This document shows, one piece after another, positions 8,323 to 15,467 of a stretch of DNA of 43,205 bases. Source of the DNA: an uncultured bacterium (GTDB lineage: Bacteria > Cyanobacteriota > Vampirovibrionia > Gastranaerophilales > Gastranaerophilaceae); NCBI GenBank assembly GCA_902797985.1, contig CADBUZ010000019.1, positions 1-43,205 of the forward strand. The letters are read 5' to 3'. A program made the position numbers and the translations under genes. Each line of letters starts with the position of its first letter. Within the stretch, counting starts at the first letter, position 1. A model generated the notes under the pieces. The model saw nothing but the letters and a program-made list of their open reading frames with translations. It did no database searches and was not told the origin of the DNA.

Positions 8323-8652
8323 ATGAAAGAAATACATTATACAGATTTTAAAGGTATAGATGGTTTAATTGCAGAAATGCTCGAAAATGACAAGGTTTTG
8401 CAAAGAGCTATGAAGCGTTCTAATTTGTACAAATTTTGGTCTAAAGTTGTAGGAAAACCTTTTGATGAAAAATCAAAACCTTATGGAATGATTGGTGCAA
8501 ATACAATGATAATTGCGTGCGAAAATTCTGCAGTCGTTCAAGAGCTTACCTTGAGAAAAAAACAGTTAATCAAAAAATACGCACCTTATGTGAAACCTTT
8601 AAAGATTGATTTAAAAGATTTTGTTTTTGATGTAAAAAAATGGACAGTTTAA
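8323..8652 (+). CDS. DUF721/DciA-like protein
   Basis: A 109-residue protein matching the DUF721 fold of DciA, the ancestral bacterial helicase-loading factor that interacts with DnaB. The signature WSKVVGKPFDEKSKPYGM (family W-x2-[VI]-V-G then K/S-x-P), the strand NTMIIACENSAVVQELT and the helix RKKQLIKKYAP are in family order. No Shine-Dalgarno is visible before the ATG; TATAAT at 8297-8302 would give a leader of roughly 14 bases. Divergent from nrnA and convergent with dut, with only 4 bases between the two stop codons. The helicase-loader role is inferred from family. Confidence 0.72.
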   Translation: MKEIHYTDFKGIDGLIAEMLENDKVLQRAMKRSNLYKFWSKVVGKPFDEKSKPYGMIGANTMIIACENSAVVQELTLRKKQLIKKYAPYVKPLKIDLKDFVFDVKKWTV

Positions 8653-8656
8653 GTAA

Positions 8657-9094
8657 TTATTTCCCTGTTGAACCAAATCCGCCTTCGCCGCGTTCAGTAT
8701 CGGTTAATTCTGTCACGACTTCTAATTTAGCTTGTTCTGCTCTTGCAATTACCATTTGTGCAATTCTTTCATCAGGTTGAATTGTATAAGCTTCGTTTGA
8801 GATGTTTACAATAGGAACGCAAACCTCTCCTCTATAATCTTCGTCAATTGTCCCTACACAATTAATTAAAGTTATTCCGTGTTTTATTGATAGTCCTGAA
8901 CGTGGTCTTATTTGTGCTTCATAACCGTGCTCTAATTCTATTTTTAAACCTGTTGGGATAAGTTTTCTCTCAAGTGGTTTTAATTCAATAGCTTCTTCAA
9001 TTGCTGCACATAAGTCCATTCCCGCAGCTCCTTCGGTTTTATATTCAGGTAAAATCTTATTATTAGGTAATCTTTTTATTTTTAAAACTGTCAT
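8657..9094 (-). CDS. dut: dUTP diphosphatase (dUTPase)
   Basis: A 145-residue trimeric dUTPase that hydrolyses dUTP to dUMP and PPi, keeping uracil out of DNA and feeding dTMP synthesis. All five motifs are present: AGMDLCAA (1), [12 protein letters not shown] (2), [13 protein letters not shown] (3, with the catalytic Asp and uracil-binding hairpin), RIAQMVIAR (4) and the Arg/Phe arm [10 protein letters not shown] at the C-terminus (5). Length is standard. GAGG lies 7 bases before the ATG. Convergent with the DciA-like gene. Confidence 0.96.
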   Translation of the reverse strand: MTVLKIKRLPNNKILPEYKTEGAAGMDLCAAIEEAIELKPLERKLIPTGLKIELEHGYEAQIRPRSGLSIKHGITLINCVGTIDEDYRGEVCVPIVNISNEAYTIQPDERIAQMVIARAEQAKLEVVTELTDTERGEGGFGSTGK

Positions 9095-9170
9095 ACTTTC
9101 GCCCTCCGCTATCTAATTTTATCATGATTGAAAACTAACTCAAACCATGTAGTAGAGCATGTTACAGCTT

Positions 9171-9240
9171 TGTAAAGAAATGTAAATATTGGCTTAATTT
9201 TACTAAAGTTTTAAAAAAATATGCCGATATACATCATACT
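9171..9240 (+). promoter_or_regulatory. HLR1-like direct repeat and -10 upstream of the 507-residue gene
   Basis: TGTAAA-GAAA-TGTAAA at 9171-9186; the reverse complement TTTACATTTCTTTACA fits the HLR1 consensus fully. CATACT (9235-9240) is a possible -10, giving a start near 9247 and placing the repeat about 68 bases upstream. No good -35 is seen, as expected for an activator-dependent promoter. Confidence 0.45.
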
Positions 9241-9268
9241 AGGAACTAAAAAAGGAGCATTACGTTAA

Positions 9269-10792
9269 ATGGGTTTAGCGGTATCACAAGTAAGATTACT
9301 TGCATTAACAAATAGAAAAGCTGATATCGAACTGCAAATGCAGATTAATTCGAAGCGTAAACAAATGCTCACGAGAAAATCTACTGAGCTTTCTCAACAG
9401 TACTATCAAAGATTGCAAAATTCATCTATTCAATATGCAACATCTAATGGTTATGAAGATGTTAATTATGATTATTTGATGGGTAAACAAGCAAATGGTA
9501 ATATTACAGGTGATTTTTATTCTCAAGTTGCTTACGGATATGGTGATATAGCCAGCAAATCTGATAGTAGAATGATTTTAACAAACCAATATGGTGAAGT
9601 TGTTCTTAATGATAATTTAGCCATTGCCGTTAAAAAAGCTGAGCTTATGTACGACAGTACGGATGTGGGTTCTGTTGTTGCTACAAAAACAACAAATGCT
9701 ATTTTAAATTTAATCAATGACAATAAAGCTTCTAATACAGTATTTACTTCTCTTGCAGCAGCGTTGAACGGTGCCATTGAAAATATAAATAATATGTCAC
9801 CAAAACCAACTATTAATGGAAAGGTCGTTGCAGACGGAAAAGAAGCTGTTATAAGTTTGATGAATTCAATGCTAAAAAATGGCGGATACAAAAATGGCGG
9901 TATTGTATATGTAAATACCAGTGCAACAACAAGTAGTAGTTTTAATCCTTCCGGACAACAATATTATCAAACTCAAGCTGATGCTGTGACACATAATGGA
10001 CAAGCCGGTGGTATAACTTTACAAGATGGTTATTGTTATAAAATATATAACCAAAGTAATGTGATTATGCGCTCAGGTGCAGTATATAGCGGTGGATATT
10101 GGTATGAAAATATATCAGATCAAAATGCACAATATTTGGCTAATATAATAGATTATTTCGGTCCAATGATTAGTGCCGCTATTCAAAACGGTGCATCCGC
10201 TCAAGTAGAGGTTAAACCTCAATTAGGAACAGAACAAGTTTCATATTCCGGTCAGCCATCTCTGAGTGCTTCTAATCCGGTTGGGAAATATGTAAATACT
10301 TCAACTGGGGAGACAAAATATTATTTTTATAATGCATCTACAAATAGAACAGAGGAATGTCTGGATACAGCATCTTCTTCTGCACTTGAAAAATATTATA
10401 AAAAATTTCAATTTTCAATACCAGAAGAGGATGGAAATATTAATTATGAAACTGCTTTAAACACAGAAAAATTGCAAACTGGATTAAAATCAGGTGTATA
10501 CCAACTTTGTATGGTAACTGATGCATATAAAGGTATATATCACAAAAATACTACAATAGATTACTTTACTCATATGAACTATGTTGTTGATAAAACGGAT
10601 ACTTCTAAAAAAGAAGAAATTACTGCTTGGTTTAATGCAGAACAAGCTGCAATCTCAGAACAAGAAACCTACTGGGATACAGAAATAACTAATTTATCAA
10701 CAGAGTTAAACTCAGTGAATACAGAGATAGATGCTGTAAAACAACTCAAGTCGAATGCAATTAAGTCAGTATTTGACTGGGGTAGTTCATAG
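9269..10792 (+). CDS. Lineage-specific protein with helical/coiled-coil ends
   Basis: A 507-residue protein I cannot assign to a named family. Residues 1-50 (start MGLAVSQVRLLALTNRKADI) are a strongly helical, heptad-like segment without a signal peptide. The middle ~400 residues are Asn/Ser/Thr/Tyr-rich and predicted mostly non-helical. The last ~60 residues return to coiled coil (LSTELNSVNTEIDAVKQLK) and end FDWGSS. Helical ends around a variable middle is the layout of flagellin/hook-associated axial proteins, and a flagellar-type export set lies 20 kb away; that link is inference. GGAG precedes the ATG at 12-base spacing. Preceded by an HLR1-like site and followed by a terminator, so monocistronic. 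Confidence 0.7.
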   Translation: MGLAVSQVRLLALTNRKADIELQMQINSKRKQMLTRKSTELSQQYYQRLQNSSIQYATSNGYEDVNYDYLMGKQANGNITGDFYSQVAYGYGDIASKSDSRMILTNQYGEVVLNDNLAIAVKKAELMYDSTDVGSVVATKTTNAILNLINDNKASNTVFTSLAAALNGAIENINNMSPKPTINGKVVADGKEAVISLMNSMLKNGGYKNGGIVYVNTSATTSSSFNPSGQQYYQTQADAVTHNGQAGGITLQDGYCYKIYNQSNVIMRSGAVYSGGYWYENISDQNAQYLANIIDYFGPMISAAIQNGASAQVEVKPQLGTEQVSYSGQPSLSASNPVGKYVNTSTGETKYYFYNASTNRTEECLDTASSSALEKYYKKFQFSIPEEDGNINYETALNTEKLQTGLKSGVYQLCMVTDAYKGIYHKNTTIDYFTHMNYVVDKTDTSKKEEITAWFNAEQAAISEQETYWDTEITNLSTELNSVNTEIDAVKQLKSNAIKSVFDWGSS

Positions 10793-10850
10793 ATTTAAAA
10801 ATTTTTAGTTTCCTATTTTCCCTAATTCCTAATTTAATTTCTCAAAACAT

Positions 10851-10881
10851 GCCGTATCTCCCTGAAACGGCTTTTTATTTT
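10851..10881 (+). terminator. Terminator after the 507-residue gene
   Basis: GCCGT (10851-10855) pairs with ACGGC (10867-10871), followed directly by TTTTTATTTT. Confidence 0.7.
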
Positions 10882-10958
10882 GTCACTACGTGAACGGGTT
10901 ATTGCCTAACATGTTTAATTTTGAGAAATTATTTGTACGTTTTTGATATGTGATAAGC

Positions 10959-10988
10959 AAAAAGGATTGACATTCGCCAATCCTTTTT
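10959..10988 (-). terminator. Bidirectional terminator, ompH side
   Basis: AAAAAGGATTG (10959-10969) and CAATCCTTTTT (10978-10988) form a stem with A/T runs at both ends, so it can stop transcription from the minus-strand ompH gene and from the left. Confidence 0.8.
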
Positions 10989-11014
10989 TGTTAGTTAGTC
11001 TTATTTTTAAAGAA

Positions 11015-11479
11015 CTACTTAGCAGCTTTTTTAATAGCATCAGTGATATCAGCACCACCGTATAAAACAGCGCCTTTAACCAATACTAAAGAATATCCGC
11101 TATTTTTAGCTTCTTTTGCGATTGCAGCACCAATTTTAGCATCAATTTTTGTTGATTCTTCATATAATTCTTTTCTTTGAGAATCAACTTTTGCTTGTAA
11201 CTCTTTGTTGTATTTTTGAGTTAATGATTCTTTTGCAGCATCTGTTTTTTGTTTTTCAACGTCAGCTCTTGCTGCTTCAACCCAAGTTCTTAAAGCTTCT
11301 GATTTCTTTTCTTGTTTTTCTTTTAAAGCTTTTACTTGGCTGTTGTTGTTAATAACTTGTGCAACATCTACAACTGCAATTGATGATGCAGGAGCTGCTG
11401 TAGTTGCAATATTGCTGATTCCGAACCCCAAACCTAATGCTAATGCAGCAATAGACATAACTTTCACTTGTTTTTTCAT
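11015..11479 (-). CDS. OmpH/Skp-family periplasmic chaperone
   Basis: A 154-residue protein with a Sec signal peptide (MKKQVKVMSIAALALGLGFG, cleavage likely after TTAAPA). After the strand SSIAVVDVAQVI comes a long charged coiled coil (about residues 45-120, the Skp tentacle), then the closing GYSLVLVKGAVLYGGADITDAI typical of OmpH. Skp holds unfolded outer-membrane proteins in the periplasm, so this implies an outer membrane. Preceded by a good promoter and followed by its own terminator, hence monocistronic; not beside bamA or lpxD as in proteobacteria. AAAGGA lies about 8 bases before the ATG. Confidence 0.88.
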   Translation of the reverse strand: MKKQVKVMSIAALALGLGFGISNIATTAAPASSIAVVDVAQVINNNSQVKALKEKQEKKSEALRTWVEAARADVEKQKTDAAKESLTQKYNKELQAKVDSQRKELYEESTKIDAKIGAAIAKEAKNSGYSLVLVKGAVLYGGADITDAIKKAAK

Positions 11480-11531
11480 AGAATATTATCCTTTCTACAT
11501 ACTCTCTTTCGTAATACTATCCACAAGTAAT

Positions 11532-11559
11532 ATTATACATATATATAAAAAAATATCAA
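11532..11559 (-). promoter_or_regulatory. ompH promoter
   Basis: On the minus strand TTGATA (11554-11559), a 16-base spacer and TATAAT (11532-11537). A single TGTAAA half-site (11563-11568) adjoins the -35. The leader is about 45 bases. Confidence 0.65.
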
Positions 11560-11651
11560 CTTTTTACAAAGTTTTTATTATGTTTGACAGTGTTAAAAGG
11601 GCTATAGAAAGAGGTTTCATAAATTGTTCAGAAAAAATTGTTTCATATATT

Positions 11652-11715
11652 TGTTAAAATTTGTAAAACATGAATCATTAAGCTGGCAAAAAAATATTTT
11701 GTAATAACTTATACT
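11652..11715 (+). promoter_or_regulatory. HLR1-like repeat and -10 upstream of the FGA-motif gene
   Basis: TGTTAA-AATT-TGTAAA at 11652-11667, then TATACT at 11710-11715, giving a start near 11722. The repeat is centred about 62 bases upstream and no clear -35 is seen. Confidence 0.42.
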
Positions 11716-11763
11716 ATACGTGAAAGATGTGTAAGAAGTTCTTCTTTTTTAGAAGGTATTTAT

Positions 11764-12306
11764 ATGAAAGTACAGCCAATAAGTCAAAATATAATAGTTA
11801 CTACATCAAGAAAAGGGTGTCCTACATTTGGTGCTGATACAAAGGAACCAATAAAAAAAGATACCAATGTAGAAAAACAGTCTATTAAAAATATTATTGA
11901 AAAGAATAAAAAACCAATTGATGCTGAAACAAAATATAATACAATTGGCGTTATCGCAGGTGCGAGTTTTCTCGCATTAGTTGGAGTCGCGTTAGTTAAT
12001 TTAGAAAGCGGTATGAAGTTTTTTAATTCAGGGAAAAAGAATTTGAAAAGTTATCTTATACCTCATGTATCTGTAAAGCGTGTTCTCGGTGTTCATGGCG
12101 GCCCAACTTTTAATCCTATGTTAGGTCCTAAGTATATTGATATAGGATGGACTGAATATATTCAAGGAATTAATAAAAAAATTAAGTCCCATAATAAAAT
12201 TGACAAGTGTTATCAAGAATTGTTTACAAACAGTGTAGAAAGATTGAATGAACTGGAGTCGTTAGCTAAAAAACGCGTAATTAATCGTGGCGGCAAATGG
12301 GAATAA
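11764..12306 (+). CDS. Uncharacterised single-pass membrane protein with early PTFGA motif
   Basis: A 180-residue protein with no family I recognise. The N-terminal 20 residues are uncharged/polar up to GCPTFGAD, followed by a Lys-rich stretch to residue ~58, one hydrophobic helix (IGVIAGASFLALVGVALV, about 60-78) and a ~100-residue basic C-terminal region. There is no cleavable signal peptide because the hydrophobic segment starts late. AGAAGG lies 7 bases before the ATG. Flanked by an HLR1-like promoter and a terminator. The short N-terminal segment ending in an FGA-type motif could be a sorting or export tag; this is speculation. Confidence 0.65.
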   Translation: MKVQPISQNIIVTTSRKGCPTFGADTKEPIKKDTNVEKQSIKNIIEKNKKPIDAETKYNTIGVIAGASFLALVGVALVNLESGMKFFNSGKKNLKSYLIPHVSVKRVLGVHGGPTFNPMLGPKYIDIGWTEYIQGINKKIKSHNKIDKCYQELFTNSVERLNELESLAKKRVINRGGKWE

Positions 12307-12320
12307 TTAAAAAAATATAC

Positions 12321-12356
12321 AAAAGGCTATGAATTTATTTTCATAGCCTTTTTATT
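12321..12356. terminator. Bidirectional terminator
   Basis: AAAAGGCTATGAA (12321-12333) with TTCATAGCCTTTT (12340-12352), loop of 6, T-run following. Lies between two convergent genes. Confidence 0.85.
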
Positions 12357-12374
12357 TATTTGGATACTTACAAA

Positions 12375-13625
12375 TTAAATCGTTCTGCTTAATTTTCTTC
12401 TGTTTTTGTATGATGTTATTTCATCATTTGCTCTATCAGTTTGATCAGTAAATTCTATAGAGCTGTTTTCCGGAAGTCCGTAATATTGCGGTGCAACTTC
12501 GTCATTTGCACGTGCTTCACGAACTCGTAAGCAATTTGACAGATTTACATATGATTCGACAAGATTTTTTCTTACACTATTAAATCCTAGGTCGTTGTGT
12601 TTGTTTTCATCTTCAATGGAATCCAGATATTTGTCATAGTTGTCCCTTAATTCTGCAATATAAGTAGTTATTCGTTCTTTATATTCATCATCTAAAAGTC
12701 CGCTGTAATCCGATGCTTCATCCATCAATAATACTTCATCCGCTTTAGCTTTTAATGTATCTATAAGTTGTTTAGCCGCTTCAGGATTTTCAAATACTTG
12801 CTCAAAAGAAGCTTTTCCATTTTTAACTTCCGGATTTGTCATGAATGTTCCGTTTACATCCAGTATGTTATTTTTTGTGACTCCTGATGCTGATAAATCA
12901 CAATTTGTATGATCACTTTTTATAACTGCATCTACCCATTGATCAGAGATTGCTTTACCTGCATCCAGTCGTGATTTATTGTATGCATCATATTTTTTAT
13001 GAACCAGTTTTTCTAATTTTGCTTGATCAAATTTGTTATTAAGAATGTCATCGCAATATGCCAATCCTTCTTTTGGTTTATTTGCGTATTCAGATCTTAT
13101 TTTGTTGACATCAACTGTTTTTCCGTACTTGTCACAATATTCTTCTATTAGTCCCAGTCTTGCGTTAAATTGACCTGCATAATTTTCAGAGTCAGGTGCT
13201 TGTAGTCCTCCGCCAGTGTTTGCTCCGCCGGCTGTTGATAACCCAACATTTCCTTGTCCAAATGGGTTATAACCTGTATTATTCAAACCTGAATAATTTG
13301 GATTAATTGTAGGGGTAGTTATTGGGTTGGATGTTCCGCTAAAACCGGTACTATCAATCCCAAAATCATATATACCGCTTGAGCGCATAACATCAAAATA
13401 CCCTGTCATTACATCTATATTTGCAGCTAATTTTCTATTCCCAAGTTCAACGTCTCCTCGAGGTGTCGGATCAATAAAATCTGCTATGTTTAGTGTGCCT
13501 ATTGCACTATAAGCCTCGTGTGCCGCTACAGGAACTCCGCTGGCTACTAAAATATCTGCGTCTTTCCAATTTGATCTTACAAATGTTCCACCATCAACTT
13601 TAAATACTCCGTTTGGAATAGTCAT
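12375..13625 (-). CDS. Uncharacterised protein: conserved ~95-residue N-domain plus helical C-terminal region
   Basis: A 416-residue protein of no family I know. Residues 1-97 (start MTIPNGVFKVDGGTFV; core DPTPRGDVELGNRK and DVMTGYFDVM; end GIDSTGF) are about two thirds identical by hand alignment to the whole neighbouring protein at 13829-14122. Residues ~98-150 are a Gly/Asn/Pro-rich linker. Residues ~150-416 are charged and mostly helical. No signal peptide or membrane segment. An upstream in-frame ATG at 13640 lies within the GGGGGA ribosome binding site that serves the ATG at 13625. The shared DNA upstream of both genes shows that the pair arose by duplication. Confidence 0.72.
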   Translation of the reverse strand: MTIPNGVFKVDGGTFVRSNWKDADILVASGVPVAAHEAYSAIGTLNIADFIDPTPRGDVELGNRKLAANIDVMTGYFDVMRSSGIYDFGIDSTGFSGTSNPITTPTINPNYSGLNNTGYNPFGQGNVGLSTAGGANTGGGLQAPDSENYAGQFNARLGLIEEYCDKYGKTVDVNKIRSEYANKPKEGLAYCDDILNNKFDQAKLEKLVHKKYDAYNKSRLDAGKAISDQWVDAVIKSDHTNCDLSASGVTKNNILDVNGTFMTNPEVKNGKASFEQVFENPEAAKQLIDTLKAKADEVLLMDEASDYSGLLDDEYKERITTYIAELRDNYDKYLDSIEDENKHNDLGFNSVRKNLVESYVNLSNCLRVREARANDEVAPQYYGLPENSSIEFTDQTDRANDEITSYKNRRKLSRTI

Positions 13626-13655
13626 AATTAATTCCCCCATTTAATTCCCCGTACC

Positions 13656-13719
13656 ATGATAAAGTTTTTTTTAATTCAGAAATTGACTTTTATTTTCATG
13701 ATGTTTACATTTCTTAACA
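13656..13719 (-). promoter_or_regulatory. Promoter A: HLR1-like repeat and -10
   Basis: Minus strand: TGTTAA-GAAA-TGTAAA (13704-13719), then TATCAT (13656-13661), start near 13649. The repeat is centred about 62 bases upstream. The segment from here to the gene is duplicated at 14532-14596. Confidence 0.45.
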
Positions 13720-13780
13720 TGGTGAAACGCATGTCAGCACTATGATTGACATGTGTTTTATTAATTGAAATCAATAAAAA

Positions 13781-13810
13781 AGATACCGTTTATTTGTTTA
13801 AACGGTATCT
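13781..13810 (-). terminator. Terminator of the 97-residue paralogue gene
   Basis: AGATACCGTTTA (13781-13792) and TAAACGGTATCT (13799-13810), a perfect 12-bp stem with a 6-base loop; on the minus strand it runs into TTTTT. Confidence 0.88.
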
Positions 13811-13828
13811 ATAAAATGTTGTTTATTT

Positions 13829-14122
13829 TTATGCAACAAACCCTGTGCTATCAATTCCGAAATTGTAAATTCCGCTTGAGTTCATTACGTCGAAATAACC
13901 GGTCATTACATCCATACTTGCTGCAGTTCGTCTGTTAGCGAGTTCTATATCACCACGAGGGGTTGGATCAAGAAAATTTGCAATATTTAATATCCCAACT
14001 GCGCCATAATTTTCGTGTGCTTGCACAGGTACACCTGATGCACAAAATATATCTGCTTGACGCCATGGTGCACTTACAAAAGTGTTACCGTTAATAGCCC
14101 ATAAACCATTTGGAAAACCCAT
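13829..14122 (-). CDS. Short paralogue: stand-alone ~95-residue domain
   Basis: A 97-residue protein consisting only of the domain that begins the 416-residue neighbour: MGFPNGLWAINGNTFV, ASGVPVQAHENYGAVG, LDPTPRGDIELANRR, DVMTGYFDVM and GIDSTGFVA are shared or nearly so. It stops just after the point where the long protein enters its linker, so it may be either a natural single-domain protein or a shortened copy. The strong conservation of its sequence argues for function. GGAGG lies 7 bases before the ATG at 14122; the in-frame ATG at 14137 overlaps that site. A ~400-base hairpin-rich leader precedes it. Confidence 0.75.
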   Translation of the reverse strand: MGFPNGLWAINGNTFVSAPWRQADIFCASGVPVQAHENYGAVGILNIANFLDPTPRGDIELANRRTAASMDVMTGYFDVMNSSGIYNFGIDSTGFVA

Positions 14123-14170
14123 AATTAATTCCTCCATATATAAGTGTGTAATACAATTTTCAATTTTGTT

Positions 14171-14333
14171 TTCGGTAGTATACCTTTTTATATAGGGGGA
14201 TAGCTAGTATGCCCACCGAATTTCTTGTTGCACATATATCTATATGTGTAACTATATCGACGATATACGTCAATATGTTTGACTGTAACGTGTCTGACCT
14301 ATTTAGGTAGGATATTCCTACCTCTAAACAGGT
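14171..14333 (-). ncRNA. Putative structured leader RNA with four consecutive hairpins
   Basis: The 514-base gene-free stretch 14123-14637 holds this cluster. Plus-strand coordinates: 14171-14220 (TTCGGT arm with ACCGAA, ~11 pairs), 14231-14248 (CACATATA-TC-TATATGTG), 14254-14276 (9 pairs, loop ATATA) and 14297-14333 (GGTAGGA-TAT-TCCTACC extended by TTTA/TAAA and ACCT/AGGT). In hairpins 3 and 4 the only mismatched pair (C58/A72, and A14301/C14329) is a C-A clash on the plus strand but a G-U pair in minus-strand RNA, which points to a minus-strand transcript. It lies between a duplicated promoter (start near 14525) and the 97-residue gene. No known RNA family recognised. Confidence 0.5.
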
Positions 14334-14531
14334 TATATTAGTTTGTTAACATTGCTACGAATTCAATAGTAGAATTTCATACTGTTCTTAGACTAATACG
14401 TTAGACATGTTTAATTTTTTAGAACTAAAAGTAACCCACCATTTTGAGACACCTTTTGTCGAGCAAATAGTGTGTTTGTTAATTAAAATCGTTCATTAAA
14501 CGTATCTAATTACTCTTTTAATTCCCGTACC

Positions 14532-14596
14532 ATGTTAAAGTTTTTTTTTATTGAATAATTGACCTTTTTATAAAACATGTGTAACAAAACTTAACA
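14532..14596 (-). promoter_or_regulatory. Promoter B: duplicated copy of promoter A
   Basis: Minus strand: TGTTAA-GTTT-TGTTAC (14581-14596) and TAACAT (14532-14537), start near 14525. Around the -10, bases such as CCGTACCATG, the following A/T tract and AATTGAC match promoter A, but the ATG found 24 bases downstream in copy A is missing here, leaving a ~400-base leader to the next gene. Confidence 0.42.
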
Positions 14597-14637
14597 ATAT
14601 AGCTAAAAAACAAATTATAATTACGTTTTATAAGATT

Positions 14638-15384
14638 TTAAAAATGTCTGTGTGTAGGGTGAATTAACATATGTGCGATTTTATCAGCACCGTCAAAAGT
14701 TCTTTGAGCTAAAGTTTTTGATGCTTGAAGGTTATCATATTTTACAAATCTATGTTCTACCTCAAAGCTTCCGTCCTCATTTGTGTTTATTATTGCGTAG
14801 CAAGCATCAGGATTTTCTGTAAATGGCCTTCCAACACTTCCGTCATTTACAACAGTTTGATTATTGCTTGTTTGAAATCCGCATGGAATATGTGTATGTC
14901 CGCATAATATTAAATCTGCATCTGTTCCTTGAAGCATTTCTTCTACTTTTTCTAACGGAGTGTCCGGCATGATATCTTCATTGTTTCTTCTTGGAGAGCC
15001 GTGTACCATTAATATTTTTATTCCATCAATAGTTAATTCTTTTTGTTCAGGTAAATTGGCTAAAAAATTAATTTGATTTGGAGTTAAAGTTTCTGCTTCT
15101 TGCTTTAGAGCAGATGCCATTGCAGGAGCACCTTTTTTCACAGTATTATAAATATCTTCGCTGTATTCGGCTATCATTTTGTCTGTATTACCTTGTATCA
15201 TTTCAATGTTTTCTTTTTGTGATAGAGCAATACAAAAATTAACTGTGTCTGATGGTTCGGGACCGGCAAGTGCATAATCTCCTAAAAATAATATTTTTTT
15301 GCAGTCTTGATTTTGTGTATCGTCAAGAACAGACTCAAGAGCTAACAAATTTCCGTGAATATCAGACAATACAGCTATTTTCAT
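14638..15384 (-). CDS. Calcineurin-like metallophosphoesterase (YfcE/MJ0936 type)
   Basis: A 248-residue metal-dependent phosphoesterase. Dinuclear-metal motifs in order are LSDIHGNLLALE (D-x-H), FLGDYALAGPEP (G-D), IQGNTD (G-N-x-[DE]), MVHGSPRR and CGHTHIPCG (G-H-[TS]-H). Such proteins are generally cytoplasmic phosphodiesterases of broad or unknown substrate. The frame extends to 15423, but GGAG 10 bases before the ATG at 15384 and the universal KIAVLSDIHGN start fix the beginning. Divergent from nadA. The physiological substrate cannot be inferred. Confidence 0.87.
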   Translation of the reverse strand: MKIAVLSDIHGNLLALESVLDDTQNQDCKKILFLGDYALAGPEPSDTVNFCIALSQKENIEMIQGNTDKMIAEYSEDIYNTVKKGAPAMASALKQEAETLTPNQINFLANLPEQKELTIDGIKILMVHGSPRRNNEDIMPDTPLEKVEEMLQGTDADLILCGHTHIPCGFQTSNNQTVVNDGSVGRPFTENPDACYAIINTNEDGSFEVEHRFVKYDNLQASKTLAQRTFDGADKIAHMLIHPTHRHF

Positions 15385-15467
15385 ATAAAATTTCTCCTTT
15401 TTCCAATATATCAATTGTATCACAAATTTTTGTTGTATAATTGAAAAAAGGGGATTTTACCTAAACA

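Noticed and set aside
9532-9891. 119-codon minus-strand ORF inside the 507-residue gene
   Set aside because: Antisense shadow, no ribosome binding site or recognisable domain.
11343-11657. 104-codon plus-strand ORF across the ompH start and promoter
   Set aside because: Antisense to the OmpH signal peptide and crosses the ompH promoter; no supporting signals.
14231-14333. Hairpin cluster as an integron attC or replication-origin site
   Set aside because: No integrase, no repeated R-box/DnaA-box pattern and no iterons; the G-U evidence favours a transcribed RNA.
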